Origin: Candidatus Caribbeanibacter nitroreducens
GTDB lineage: Bacteria > Gemmatimonadota > Gemmatimonadetes > Palauibacterales > Palauibacteraceae
Direction of reading: 5' to 3'
Assembly (NCBI GenBank): GCA_947581645.1
Contig: CANPVF010000036.1
Location: 1-33,298, forward strand
DNA: 33,298 nt
Shown here in pieces: positions 20,550 to 29,064 of the stretch. A program made the position numbers and the translations under genes. Below the pieces are notes generated by a model. It was not told the DNA's origin, did no database searches, and was given only the letters and a program-made list of their open reading frames with translations. Position 1 is the first letter of the stretch, and every line of letters starts with the position of its first letter.

Positions 20550-21662
20550 TCAGGCCATGGGATGTCGGTGAAACGCCGAGTATCGGCCGGTGACGTGGTG
20601 CTCCAGCTGGCGCTCCAGGTCGGCCAGGAGGGAGCTGGCGCCGAACCGGAACCAGCGGCGATCCAACCACGGCCGCCCCAGCTCGTCCCGGATCAGGTAC
20701 AGCCACTGGAGGGCCTCTTTGGCGGTCCGGATGCCGCCGGCGGGCTTGAAGCCCACCCTGTGGCCCGTGCGGTCGTGATAGCGCCGGATGGCCCTCGCCA
20801 TGACCAGGCCCACGGGAAGCGTGGCGTTGACCGCCTCCATGCCGGTGGACGTCTTGATGAAGTCGGCGCCGGCCATCATCGCCACCTGGCTGGCGCGTGC
20901 CACGTTGCGGAGGGTGCCGAGCTCCCCGGTGGCCAGGATCACCTTCAGGTGGGCGTCGCCGCAGGCCTCGCGGAACGCGCTCACCTCGTCGTAGAGCTCC
21001 GTCCACGCTCCGAGGAGCACCTTCCGACGGCTGATCACCACGTCGATCTCCCGGGCGCCCGCCTCCACGCACCGGCGGATCTCCTCCAGCCGCGTCGGGA
21101 AGGGGGACAGCCCTCCGGGGAAGCCCGCGGCCACGGCGGCGACCGGGATGTCCGACCCCTCAAGGGCCTCGACGGCCGCCGGGACCAGGGCCCCGTACAC
21201 GCATACCGAGCCCACCCGGACGTCGCGGTTTCCGACGCCGAGCTCCCGAAGGATGTCCGGACGAACGGGCTGTCGTGCCTTGGCGCACAACCGTCGCACG
21301 CGTCCGGGAGTGTCGTCGCCCTTGAGGCTGGTGAGATCGAGGCAGGTCACGGCACGGAGCAGCCAGGCCGCCTGCCACTCCTGCTTGACGGATCGGCGCC
21401 GTCCCAGGGTGTCGGCCCGCTTCTCGATGGCGCTCCGGTTCGCCGACGCCCGGGTCACCTCGTCCAGGTCCAGCTCCGTGCCGGGGTTGCGGTCGCCGCC
21501 CCGGGCGTCGCCGTTCCCGCGTTCGCCGGGGCCCGCCGGGGGCGACGGCACCGGTCCGGCCTCCCCCTCGCCGCCGGCCGGACGCTCCGCTGCGGACCCG
21601 GACGTCGACCGGCTCGTCTCCCGCGTCTCCGCCTGCTCCTCGCCTCCTGCGCGCGCACTCAT
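20550..21662 (-). CDS. deoC: Deoxyribose-phosphate aldolase
   Basis: Class I aldolase (370 residues from the ATG at 21662) that splits 2-deoxyribose 5-phosphate into glyceraldehyde 3-phosphate and acetaldehyde. The Schiff-base lysine is Lys270 (ADFIKTSTG), the second lysine is Lys306 (VGFKPAGGIRT), and CLDLTSL carries the conserved Asp. The catalytic domain begins near residue 75. The first about 70 residues are Gly, Glu and Pro-rich and probably disordered, so the true start may be later; a TTG at 21701 with a GGAGG upstream is another candidate. No ribosome site precedes 21662. The longer catalytic domain resembles the eukaryotic/long type rather than the 250-residue E. coli form. Confidence 0.93.
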   Translation of the reverse strand: MSARAGGEEQAETRETSRSTSGSAAERPAGGEGEAGPVPSPPAGPGERGNGDARGGDRNPGTELDLDEVTRASANRSAIEKRADTLGRRRSVKQEWQAAWLLRAVTCLDLTSLKGDDTPGRVRRLCAKARQPVRPDILRELGVGNRDVRVGSVCVYGALVPAAVEALEGSDIPVAAVAAGFPGGLSPFPTRLEEIRRCVEAGAREIDVVISRRKVLLGAWTELYDEVSAFREACGDAHLKVILATGELGTLRNVARASQVAMMAGADFIKTSTGMEAVNATLPVGLVMARAIRRYHDRTGHRVGFKPAGGIRTAKEALQWLYLIRDELGRPWLDRRWFRFGASSLLADLERQLEHHVTGRYSAFHRHPMA

Positions 21663-21671
21663 GGGCCGCTG

Positions 21672-21700
21672 AATATCGTCGCGTTCCCGGTGCGGGAGCA
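21672..21700 (-). promoter_or_regulatory. Weak candidate promoter before deoC
   Basis: On the minus strand TTGCTC (about 21700-21695) and GATATT (21677-21672) are about 17 to 18 nt apart. Transcription would then start within a few bases of the ATG at 21662, giving a nearly leaderless mRNA, which would fit the lack of a ribosome site there. The hexamers are imperfect. Confidence 0.25.
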
Positions 21701-21729
21701 AACGGCGTCCCGGCCTCCGTGCGGCGTCG

Positions 21730-22431
21730 TCAGCTGCGCAGAGAGAGCGCGAACAGCTTCACGGTGGCCAGCCCGGCGACGAAGCCTCCCACGTGCGCCC
21801 AGATGGCCACCCCGGTCCCCGTGCCGCCCAGGAGAACGCCCTGCATGGCCTGGTACAGGAACCAGAGTCCCAGCATCACCCAGGCCGGGAGCACGAGGAT
21901 GCGGAAGAAGACGAAGATCGGTATGAGCGTCACGACCTCGGCCCGGGGATACAGCACCAGGTAGGCGCCCATGACCCCGCTGATCGCCCCCGAGGCCCCG
22001 ACCATGGGGGCGGCGCTGTCCGGGCTCAGGGCCACGTGCGCGGCCACCGCGGCCACGCCCGCCAGCAGGTAGAAGAAGGGAAATCTCGCCGGGCCCAGCG
22101 CGTCCTCGATGTTGTTCCCGAAGACCCACAGGAACCACATGTTCATGATCAGGTGCAGCCAGCTCCCGTGGGCGAACATGGACGTCAGGGTCGCCAGCGC
22201 CGGCGATCCGCCCACCCGGCAGGTCGCCCGTCCGAGGGTGATCGTCTCACCGGCCTCCAGCCCGCCGGTCAGGTAGGCCGGGATGACCCCGAGCCGGCAC
22301 AGGGAGTCCACGAAGCCCGCCCCGCCGCCGGCGTCCTGCATGACGAGCCACACCAGCACGTTGGCAGCGATGAAGGCCACCGTCACGTACGGCGTGCGAT
22401 CCGTCGGGTTCTCGTCCTTCAGCGGGAGCAT
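21730..22431 (-). CDS. Rhomboid-family intramembrane serine protease
   Basis: A 233-residue membrane protease of the rhomboid family. The catalytic serine is Ser147 in GASGAISG and the histidine is His213 in WAHVGGF, giving the Ser-His dyad. The other hallmarks, FAHGSWLHLIMNMWFLWVFG (residues 86-105), follow the first helix. About six membrane helices are predicted. It is likely to cut single-span membrane proteins; its substrates are unknown. The start is ATG 22431, divergent from dnaK, and deoC follows 67 nt after its stop on the same strand. Confidence 0.95.
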   Translation of the reverse strand: MLPLKDENPTDRTPYVTVAFIAANVLVWLVMQDAGGGAGFVDSLCRLGVIPAYLTGGLEAGETITLGRATCRVGGSPALATLTSMFAHGSWLHLIMNMWFLWVFGNNIEDALGPARFPFFYLLAGVAAVAAHVALSPDSAAPMVGASGAISGVMGAYLVLYPRAEVVTLIPIFVFFRILVLPAWVMLGLWFLYQAMQGVLLGGTGTGVAIWAHVGGFVAGLATVKLFALSLRS

Positions 22432-22759
22432 GGCGGTCCGCTACGGTAGACCGGGTCCCGGGGGCGTGCAATCCGGCTGCAGGCCCGGCTCGCGGCCCGC
22501 GCCGGACGGCGCACTGCCGATCTGACACGGCCAGGGACGGGCCGCTTCGGGGACCCGCGGCGGCCGGTGCCAATATGTCGTATTCGGCCCGGCGCGACGG
22601 GGATTCGGCCCGGTCGTGGCCGGGCACATCGCTTGCACCTCATGCCCCCCGGACGGAGAACGCGTCGCCCCGCGTCCCCCCCGCTGCACCGGACGCGGGT
22701 CGATCGTGAAGCGAGCCGACGGCGACCGAGAGACGCACGAAGACCAAGAGGATAGACCC
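22432..22759. other. Divergent non-coding region between the rhomboid gene and dnaK
   Basis: About 328 bases that must hold both promoters. I see an A/T patch near 22571-22587 (CAATATGTCGTATTCGG) with an interrupted inverted repeat GCC-AATA / TATT-CGGC, which could be part of a promoter or operator. No CIRCE element (GCACTC-N9-GAGTGC) and no convincing sigma-32 promoter were found, so how dnaK is regulated is open. A ribosome site (AAGAGGATAGACCC) precedes the dnaK ATG. Confidence 0.4.
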
Positions 22760-24805
22760 ATGGCCAAGCGAAGCGAGAAGATCATCGGCATCGACCTGGG
22801 GACGACGAACTCCTGCGTCGCCGTGATGGAGGGCGGCGATCCGGTCGTCATCCCCAACGCCGAGGGGAACCGGACGACGCCGTCCGTGGTGGCCTGGACC
22901 GACGAGGGCGAGCGCCTGGTCGGTCAGGTGGCCAAGCGGCAGCAGGTGACCAACCCGGAGAACACGGTCCACTCGATCAAGCGCTTCATGGGCCGCAAGT
23001 GCTCCGAGGTGAAGGACGAGCGGAACATCGTCTCCTACGAGATCGAGTGCGACGAGGAGGACCGCCCCGTCGTCAAGGTGCCGAACGCCGAGAAGGACTC
23101 CCACCTCCCGCCGGAGATCTCGGCCATGGTGCTCCAGAAGATGAAGCAGACGGCCGAGGACTACCTGGGGCACGAGGTCGAGAAGGCCGTCATCACCGTT
23201 CCGGCGTACTTCAACGACGCACAGCGGCAGGCCACGAAGGACGCCGGGCGCATCGCCGGTCTCGAGGTGGAGCGCATCATCAACGAGCCCACGGCGGCTT
23301 CCCTCGCCTACGGCCTGGACGACGAGAGCGAGCAGATGGTGGCCGTCTACGACCTGGGCGGCGGCACCTACGACATCTCCGTCCTGGAGCTCGGGGACGG
23401 CGTCTTCGAGGTGAAGGCCACCCACGGCGACACCCACCTCGGGGGCGACGACTTCGACGACCGGATCATCGAGTGGATGGTGGAGGAGTTCAGGAAGGAC
23501 CAGGGGATCGACCTCTCCGAGGACCCCATGGCCCGCCAGCGGCTGCGCGAGGCCGCCGAGAAGGCCAAGTGCGAGCTCTCCTCCACGAAGAAGACCAACA
23601 TCAACCTGCCCTTCATCACGGCGGGCGAGTCCGGGCCGAAGCACCTGAACCTGGACCTGACCCGGGCGAAGTTCGAGCAGCTCGTGGACGACCTGATCCA
23701 GCGCACGAAGGAGCCGATGCAGAAGGCGCTGGACGACGCCGAGCTGAACCCGTCGGACATCGACGAGGTCATCCTCGTCGGCGGCTCCACCCGGATCCCG
23801 AAGATCCAGGAGATGGTGGAGGACTTCTTCGGCCGCGAGCCGAACAAGAGCGTGAACCCCGACGAGGTGGTCGCCATCGGCGCCGCCATCCAGGGCGGCG
23901 TCCTGGCCGGCGAGGTCGAGGACGTGCTCCTGCTCGACGTCACGCCGCTGAGCCTGGGCATCGAGACCCTGGGCGGGGTCATGACCAGCCTCATCGAACG
24001 GAACACCACGATCCCGGCCAGCAAGAGCGAGATCTTCTCCACCGCCGAGGACAACCAGAGCACGGTGGACGTCCACGTCCTCCAGGGCGAGCGGGAGATG
24101 GCCGAGGACAACAAGACCATCGGCCGCTTCCAGCTGACCGGCATCCCGCCGGCGCCCCGGGGCGTCCCGCAGATCGAGGTGGAGTTCGACATCGACGCCG
24201 ACGGCATCCTGAACGTCTCCGCCAAGGACAAGGGGACGGGCAAGGAGCAGTCGATCCGCATCGAGGCGTCCTCCGGCCTCTCCGAGGACGAGATCGAGGA
24301 CATGGTCGAGGAGGCCGAGGAGCACGCCGAGGAGGACGAGCGCCGGCGTGAGCGGATCGAGGCGCGCAACAAGCTGGACTCCCTGATCTATCAGACCGAG
24401 GACAACCTGGAGGACTGGGAGGACGCCATGGACGAGTCCGACCTCCAGGAGATCCGGGACGCCCTGGAGCGCGGCCAGGAGGCCCTCAAGGAGGGCGACC
24501 ACGAGGACATCCAGGCCGCCACCCAGGAGATCCAGCAGGCCGTGCAGTCGGCCTCCCAGGACATGTACGCCCAGCAGCAGGCCGGCGCCGGCGGCGCTGC
24601 GGGCGGCCCCGGCGGACCCGGCGGCCCCGGCGGACCCGGCGGCCCGGGAGCGGCCGGCGGACCCGGTGCCGGCTTCCAGGGCGGACCGGGCGGCGGACAG
24701 CCCGGCGGCGCCGGCTCGGCCAACGGGGGCAGCTCCTCCGGTGAGGAGGAGGACGAGGACGTCGTCGACGCCGACTACGAGATCGTCGACGAGGAGAACG
24801 ACTGA
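22760..24805 (+). CDS. dnaK: Molecular chaperone DnaK (Hsp70)
   Basis: Hsp70 chaperone (681 residues). The ATPase domain begins [17 protein letters not shown] and has [21 protein letters not shown] and [11 protein letters not shown]; the interdomain linker is [18 protein letters not shown]; the peptide-binding and lid domains follow. The C-terminus has an unusually long Gly/Pro tract ([14 protein letters not shown] near 613-627) and an acidic end [10 protein letters not shown] close to the usual DnaK tail EVVDAEYEE. grpE and dnaJ are not adjacent here. The ATG at 22760 is chosen at the start of the conserved region. Confidence 0.98.
   Translation: MAKRSEKIIGIDLGTTNSCVAVMEGGDPVVIPNAEGNRTTPSVVAWTDEGERLVGQVAKRQQVTNPENTVHSIKRFMGRKCSEVKDERNIVSYEIECDEEDRPVVKVPNAEKDSHLPPEISAMVLQKMKQTAEDYLGHEVEKAVITVPAYFNDAQRQATKDAGRIAGLEVERIINEPTAASLAYGLDDESEQMVAVYDLGGGTYDISVLELGDGVFEVKATHGDTHLGGDDFDDRIIEWMVEEFRKDQGIDLSEDPMARQRLREAAEKAKCELSSTKKTNINLPFITAGESGPKHLNLDLTRAKFEQLVDDLIQRTKEPMQKALDDAELNPSDIDEVILVGGSTRIPKIQEMVEDFFGREPNKSVNPDEVVAIGAAIQGGVLAGEVEDVLLLDVTPLSLGIETLGGVMTSLIERNTTIPASKSEIFSTAEDNQSTVDVHVLQGEREMAEDNKTIGRFQLTGIPPAPRGVPQIEVEFDIDADGILNVSAKDKGTGKEQSIRIEASSGLSEDEIEDMVEEAEEHAEEDERRRERIEARNKLDSLIYQTEDNLEDWEDAMDESDLQEIRDALERGQEALKEGDHEDIQAATQEIQQAVQSASQDMYAQQQAGAGGAAGGPGGPGGPGGPGGPGAAGGPGAGFQGGPGGGQPGGAGSANGGSSSGEEEDEDVVDADYEIVDEEND
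24602..24645 (+). repeat. 18-bp tandem repeat in the dnaK Gly/Pro tract
   Basis: An 18-bp unit GGCGGCCCCGGCGGACCC occurs twice in tandem (24602-24619, 24620-24637), with a partial third copy (24638-24645). It is in frame and encodes GGP units. Such repeats can expand or shrink by slippage, so length may vary between strains. It is a coding repeat, not a CRISPR array. Confidence 0.8.
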
Positions 24806-25139
24806 CCCCGGCGCCCCGGCGCGAGGAGTCCCCGCGCCACGGTCCGGGGAACGGGACGGAGAGCAGGCGAGCGATCTCAGCGCTCGACCCGTGCGACGGA
24901 GGGCGGCGCCCCCGCGGTGCCGCCCTTCGGTACGTCGTGAGCGTCACGGCGGCACGACGGCAGGGACCGCCGAACCGCGGCCGGCGTAGTAGCCACTCCC
25001 GCGTGACTGGACCTCGACCGTCCGACGCCGGAGCCGCGACCGTCCGGCCCTCCGGACAACTCTCGGGACGTCCCGCACGTCCAACGTCGATCCGAGCCCG
25101 CAGCGGACTGCACCCAGGCAGGACCACAGGATACAGAGC
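24806..25139 (+). other. Non-coding region between dnaK and htrA
   Basis: A gap of 334 bases. It contains the hairpin at 24898-24928 and, closer to htrA, a 10-base direct repeat CGACCGTCCG (25015-25024 and 25037-25046, 22 bp apart), an inverted repeat GTCCGG/CCGGAC (25042-25057) and a perfect 12-bp palindrome CGGGACGTCCCG (25064-25075). No clear -10/-35 pair was seen. These repeats could be regulator sites, but in such GC-rich DNA some are expected by chance. AGGA lies 9 to 12 nt before the htrA ATG. Confidence 0.35.
24898..24928 (+). terminator. Possible terminator hairpin after dnaK
   Basis: GGGCGGC (24901-24907) and GCCGCCC (24919-24925) form a perfect 7-bp stem around an 11-nt loop, extended by A-T, a G-T wobble and G-C at the base (24898-24900 with 24926-24928). 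It lies 93 nt after the dnaK stop. There is no following T-run, so it may terminate weakly or act as an mRNA-stabilising hairpin. Confidence 0.35.
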
Positions 25140-26732
25140 ATGAAGATCAACGACGCCCTCAGGGCAAAGCTGAACGTCGTCATCGTCACGGCCGTCGCCT
25201 TCGCCGCCGGGCTGGGCGTGGCCGCCCAGCTGGACCTCACCGCGCCGTCGTTCGCCTCGGGAGGGGCGCTGCAGGAGGGGAGCGTCCAGCTGGGGACCGA
25301 CGCCTCCGTGCAGACGAACACGGCACGGGCGCTGTCGGACGACTTCGCCCAGGTGGCGCGGCAGGTGACGCCGGCGGTGGTCACCGTCGAGGTGGAGAAG
25401 CAGGTCCAGGGGCGTCGGATGCAGCGCCAGTTCCCCTTCCCCTTCAACCCCTTCGGCCAGCAGCCCGAGGGCGAGGACCAGGAGCCGCCGACCCGGCCGG
25501 GCACCGGCTCCGGGTTCATCATCCGACCCGACGGCTACATCATCACCAACAACCACGTGGTGGAGAACGCCGAGGAGATCAACGTCCAGCTCTCCGACCG
25601 GCGTCGCTTCCGGGACGTGGAGCTGGTGGGGCGTGACCCGACCACCGACGTGGCCCTGCTGAAGGTGAACGGCGAGGACCTCCCGGCCGTCTCGCTGGGC
25701 TCCAGCGACAGCACCGAGGTGGGGGAGTGGGTGCTGGCCGTCGGGAATCCGGGCTTCGGCGGGGGCCCCCAGGAGACGCTTCCCACCACCGTCACGGCCG
25801 GCATCGTGAGCGGCAAGGGGCGGAACATCGGCGTGCTGGACCGGCAGTTCCGCGATCAGATCGCCAACCCGGCCATCGAGGACTTCATCCAGACGGACGC
25901 GGCCATCAACCCCGGCAACTCCGGCGGTCCCCTGGTGAACATGCGGGGACGCGTGATCGGGGTGAACACGGCCATCGCCAGCGAGACCGGCTACTACATG
26001 GGCTACGGCTTCGCGGTGCCCATCGAGCTGGTGGAGGAGGTCGTGCAGGACCTGCTTCAGCACGGGGAGGTCCGCCGGGCCGCGCTGGGTGTCACCGTCC
26101 AGCCGGTGGGCCCCGACGACGCCGAGTACTACGGCCTCGACCGGGTGGCGGGCGCCATGGTCACCGGGTTCAGCGAGCTGCAGGGAGGCGCCGAGAGCCC
26201 GGCCCGCGAGGCGGGCATCCAGAGCGGCGACGTCATCGTCTCCGTGGAGGGGCGCCGCCTGCGCTCGGTGAGCGACCTCCAGCGGCGCATCCGGAGCTAC
26301 GATCCGGGCCAGACCGTGCAGGTGACCGTCGTGCGGCGCTCCACGCAGGAGGAGCAGACCGTGGACGTCACGCTGGGCCGGATGGGCACCCCGGGCGAGA
26401 CGGAGCAGCAGCGGACGGAGCAGCAGGCCGACGGCGGCCCCCTGGGGATCGAGGTCCGTGACCTCGCCCCGCAGATCCGGGCCCAGCTCGAGGTGCCCGA
26501 GGAGATCACGGGCGTCGTGGTCACCGGCGTCGACCGGGGCAGCCCGGCGGACCGGGCGGGGCTGAGCACGCGCTTCGTCATCGCCGACGTCAACGGCCAG
26601 CCCATCGAGAGCGTGGACGACTACCGCGAGATCGTATCGCGACTCCAGCCCGGCACCGTGGCCAACCTGAGGGTGTACATCCCGCAGGCCGGCGTGGAGC
26701 AGTTCATCAGCGTCCGCATCCCGCGCGGCTGA
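25140..26732 (+). CDS. degP: HtrA/DegP-type serine protease with two PDZ domains
   Basis: Periplasmic trypsin-like protease (530 residues) of family S1C, which degrades or holds misfolded envelope proteins. An N-terminal hydrophobic segment (about 11-30) serves as signal peptide or membrane anchor. The catalytic triad is His139 (ITNNHVV), Asp170 (PTTDVALL) and Ser261 (NPGNSGGPL). Two PDZ domains follow (about 305-400 and 425-520; GVVVTGVDRGSPADRAGL in the second). An FPFPFNPFG-containing loop before the catalytic His resembles the flexible LA loop region. An orphan MucD/DegQ-like role is equally fitting; symbol degP is by family only. Confidence 0.95.
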   Translation: MKINDALRAKLNVVIVTAVAFAAGLGVAAQLDLTAPSFASGGALQEGSVQLGTDASVQTNTARALSDDFAQVARQVTPAVVTVEVEKQVQGRRMQRQFPFPFNPFGQQPEGEDQEPPTRPGTGSGFIIRPDGYIITNNHVVENAEEINVQLSDRRRFRDVELVGRDPTTDVALLKVNGEDLPAVSLGSSDSTEVGEWVLAVGNPGFGGGPQETLPTTVTAGIVSGKGRNIGVLDRQFRDQIANPAIEDFIQTDAAINPGNSGGPLVNMRGRVIGVNTAIASETGYYMGYGFAVPIELVEEVVQDLLQHGEVRRAALGVTVQPVGPDDAEYYGLDRVAGAMVTGFSELQGGAESPAREAGIQSGDVIVSVEGRRLRSVSDLQRRIRSYDPGQTVQVTVVRRSTQEEQTVDVTLGRMGTPGETEQQRTEQQADGGPLGIEVRDLAPQIRAQLEVPEEITGVVVTGVDRGSPADRAGLSTRFVIADVNGQPIESVDDYREIVSRLQPGTVANLRVYIPQAGVEQFISVRIPRG

Positions 26733-26804
26733 CGGGTGCATCCCGGCGCGGCCTGCCGGTAGGTTCGTCCGCCCCGGCCGCCGGGCGTGGGGACGCCCTG
26801 TGGT

Positions 26805-26888
26805 GCGAAAGTGGCGGAACTGGTAGACGCGCCAGCCTTAGGAGCTGGTGGCCGAGAGGCCGTGGGGGTTCGAGTCCCCCCTTTCGCA
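26805..26888 (+). tRNA. tRNA-Leu (anticodon UAG)
   Basis: An 84-nt tRNA with the long variable arm of the leucine class. Acceptor arms GCGAAAG (26805-26811) and CTTTCGC (26881-26887) pair fully, with A at 26888 as discriminator. The anticodon stem CCAGC/GCTGG encloses the loop CTTAGGA, anticodon TAG at 26839-26841, reading CUN codons. The variable arm is GGCC-GAGA-GGCC and the T arm GGGGG-TTCGAGT-CCCCC. No CCA is encoded. It ends 31 nt before the tig ATG. Confidence 0.97.
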
Positions 26889-26919
26889 CTGACGTTCGAC
26901 TTCAGGCGCAGTTGATCCG

Positions 26920-28185
26920 ATGACCTCAGACTCAACGACAGCGGAGAAGGGCCTCGACGTCACGGTGGACGAGCCCGGTGCCTGGAAGCGCCGGCTCACC
27001 GTCATCGTGCCCGAGGCCCGGGTCCAGGAGGAGCGGGGTCGAGTCCGCTCCCGGCTCGCGAAGCAGCTGGACCTCGACGGCTTCCGGCAGGGCAAGGTCC
27101 CGCCGCAGATCGTCGAGCAGCGGTTCGGCCCCACCATCGACGACCAGACGGTGCAGTCGCTGGTCTCCGAGACCCTGCGGGAGGCGTTCCGTCAGGAGGA
27201 GATCGAGCCCATCGGCGACCCGGAGATCAGCGACATCGGCTTCCTGGCCGACGACCGGCTCAGGTACGAGATCGAAGTCGAGATCATGCCCCGGATCGAG
27301 CTGGACCGGGTCGGTGGCTTCAGGGTGGAGCAGCCCGCCACGGAGGTGGACCCGGACGAGGTCGACGAGGTCCTGGACCGCCTGCGAGAGGACGAGGCCA
27401 CGTGGCGGCCCGCCGAGCGGGAGCCCCGGGAGGGCGACATGGTCACCGTGCGGATCCGTCCCGCCGACCGGGAGGAGGAGCTCTCCAGCGACGACGAGTA
27501 CCAGTTCGAGATGGGAGACGGCAACGCCCTTCCGGACATCGAGGACGCCATCTCGACGCTCGAGCCCGGGGAGCGGGAGACCTTCGACGTGCACTTCCCC
27601 GAGGCTCTGAGGGAGGAGGGGCAGGCCGAGGACCGCGAGCTGGAGATCGAGCTCCGGGACGTGAAGGAGGCCGAGCTGCCGCCCCTGGACGACGAGCTCG
27701 CCTCCCGGGTCGGGGACTTCGAGTCCCTGGAGGAGCTGCGGGAGGCCGTGCGCGAGGACGTGGAGGCGCACCACCGGGACGAGGCGGAAAACGAGGTCCG
27801 GGAGCGCCTCATGGACCACGTGATCGAGGCCAATCCGTTCGAGGTGCCGGAGTCCATGGTGGAGGACTACATGGACCGCATGCTCGACGCCCCGGACGAC
27901 GTCGATCCGGAGGAGCTGGAGCAGGCCCGGCAGCAGGTCCGCCCCCGGGCGGAGCGCCAGATCAAGCGACACCTCATCATCGAGCGCCTCACCGAGCGAG
28001 AGGGCCTGGAGGCCACCGAGGACGAGGTGGACGAGCGGATCCGGGAGATCGCCGACGCCGAGGGCCTGGAGCCCGGCGCGGTCCGCAGGCAGCTGGCCCG
28101 CGACGACCGGATGGAGTCCCTCCGGCGGCAGATCTCGGCGGAGAAGGCCTTCGACTACCTGAAGGAGCAGTCCTCCGTCGAGTGA
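26920..28185 (+). CDS. tig: Trigger factor
   Basis: Ribosome-bound chaperone and prolyl isomerase (421 residues). The ribosome-binding signature GFRQGKVP is at about 54-61 in the N-terminal domain. The FKBP-type isomerase domain lies at about 155-245 (EGDMVTVRI, LEPGERETFDVHFPE), and the helical C-terminal domain follows (about 255-421). The sequence is unusually rich in Asp and Glu, like several proteins here. It begins at the ATG at 26920, right after tRNA-Leu, and precedes clpP and clpX, a common bacterial order that puts chaperone and protease genes together. Confidence 0.96.
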   Translation: MTSDSTTAEKGLDVTVDEPGAWKRRLTVIVPEARVQEERGRVRSRLAKQLDLDGFRQGKVPPQIVEQRFGPTIDDQTVQSLVSETLREAFRQEEIEPIGDPEISDIGFLADDRLRYEIEVEIMPRIELDRVGGFRVEQPATEVDPDEVDEVLDRLREDEATWRPAEREPREGDMVTVRIRPADREEELSSDDEYQFEMGDGNALPDIEDAISTLEPGERETFDVHFPEALREEGQAEDRELEIELRDVKEAELPPLDDELASRVGDFESLEELREAVREDVEAHHRDEAENEVRERLMDHVIEANPFEVPESMVEDYMDRMLDAPDDVDPEELEQARQQVRPRAERQIKRHLIIERLTEREGLEATEDEVDERIREIADAEGLEPGAVRRQLARDDRMESLRRQISAEKAFDYLKEQSSVE

Positions 28186-28341
28186 CCGGCGGCGGGAACT
28201 CCCCCGGCGGTCGCGACGGTGGCGCGGCGACTTTAACTTGAATCATTCCAGAAATCGAGGCCTCGAGGCGGCTCCACGGGCGAACATCCGTGTAGTCAGG
28301 GGTCCGAGGCCGACTGAACACGCAACGCACCCAGGAAGAGC

Positions 28342-28962
28342 ATGACGACTTACGCACCATACGTCATCGAGCGTTCGAGCCGCGGAGAGCGGTCGTACGA
28401 CATCTTCTCCCGGCTGCTGATGGACCGCATCGTCTTTCTCGGCTCGCCGATCAACGACGACGTGGCCAACATCATCATCGCCCAGCTCCTCTTCCTGGAG
28501 GCGGACAACCCGGAGAAGGACATCAACCTGTACATCAACTGCCCGGGCGGCAGCGTGTACTCCGGGCTGGCCATCTACGACACGATCCAGTTCCTGAGCG
28601 CCCCCGTCTCCACGATCTGCATGGGGATGGCGGCGTCCATGGGCGCCTTCCTGCTGGCGGCCGGGACGGAGGGGAAGCGGTCGGCCCTTCCGAACTCCCG
28701 GATCATGATCCACCAGCCCAGCGGGGGCTCCCAGGGCACGGCCGCGGACATCGAGATCCAGGCCAAGGAGATCCTCTACGCCCGGGAGCGGCTGAACAAC
28801 ATCCTGGCCGAGCACACGGGCCAGCCGGTGGAGAAGATCGCCGAGGACGTGGACCGGGACCGGTTCATGTCGCCGGAAGAGGCCAGGGACTACGGCCTCA
28901 TCGACCGGATCATCCAGAAGAAGGGCGAGGTCGTGGACGGCGAGACCCGGGCGGCGAGCTGA
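28342..28962 (+). CDS. clpP: ATP-dependent Clp protease proteolytic subunit
   Basis: ClpP serine peptidase (206 residues, normal length), forming the barrel that ClpX feeds. The catalytic triad is Ser99 ([11 protein letters not shown]), His124 ([10 protein letters not shown]) and Asp173 (DRDRF). [16 protein letters not shown] is the family signature before it. The N-terminus [23 protein letters not shown] is typical of the processed ClpP start. The gap before it (28186-28341) holds an A/T-rich stretch TTTAACTTGAATCATT near 28232-28247 and a perfect 12-bp palindrome TCGAGGCCTCGA (28255-28266); a promoter there is possible but not clear. clpX follows. Confidence 0.98.
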   Translation: MTTYAPYVIERSSRGERSYDIFSRLLMDRIVFLGSPINDDVANIIIAQLLFLEADNPEKDINLYINCPGGSVYSGLAIYDTIQFLSAPVSTICMGMAASMGAFLLAAGTEGKRSALPNSRIMIHQPSGGSQGTAADIEIQAKEILYARERLNNILAEHTGQPVEKIAEDVDRDRFMSPEEARDYGLIDRIIQKKGEVVDGETRAAS

Positions 28963-28975
28963 CGCTCCCGCCCGT

Positions 28976-28992
28976 CCGGTCCACCGGACCGG
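28976..28992 (+). other. Perfect hairpin between clpP and clpX
   Basis: CCGGTCC (28976-28982) and GGACCGG (28986-28992) pair perfectly around a 3-nt loop, 14 nt after the clpP stop. It could reduce read-through into clpX or protect the clpP mRNA end. No T-run follows, so a classical terminator is not supported. Confidence 0.35.
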
Positions 28993-29064
28993 TCCGCGGG
29001 GAACCCGCGAGCCGGCGCCCGCGACGATCGACCCAGGCTCGACCTCGTTAGGAGGGGGGAGGCC

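Noticed and set aside
22432-22759. CIRCE or sigma-32 heat-shock promoter before dnaK
   Set aside because: No GCACTC/GAGTGC inverted repeat exists here, and the best sigma-32-like string (CTTGCACC near 22632) lacks a convincing CCCCAT partner at the right distance.
24602-24760. Repeat tract in dnaK as a CRISPR-like or mobile element
   Set aside because: The units are adjacent without spacers, in frame, and encode the GGP-rich tail of DnaK.
28232-28266. clpP promoter in the A/T-rich stretch before the gene
   Set aside because: TTTAAC and TTGAAT resemble -35 boxes, but the bases 17 nt downstream are G/C-rich with no -10 match. Left as a remark in the clpP entry.
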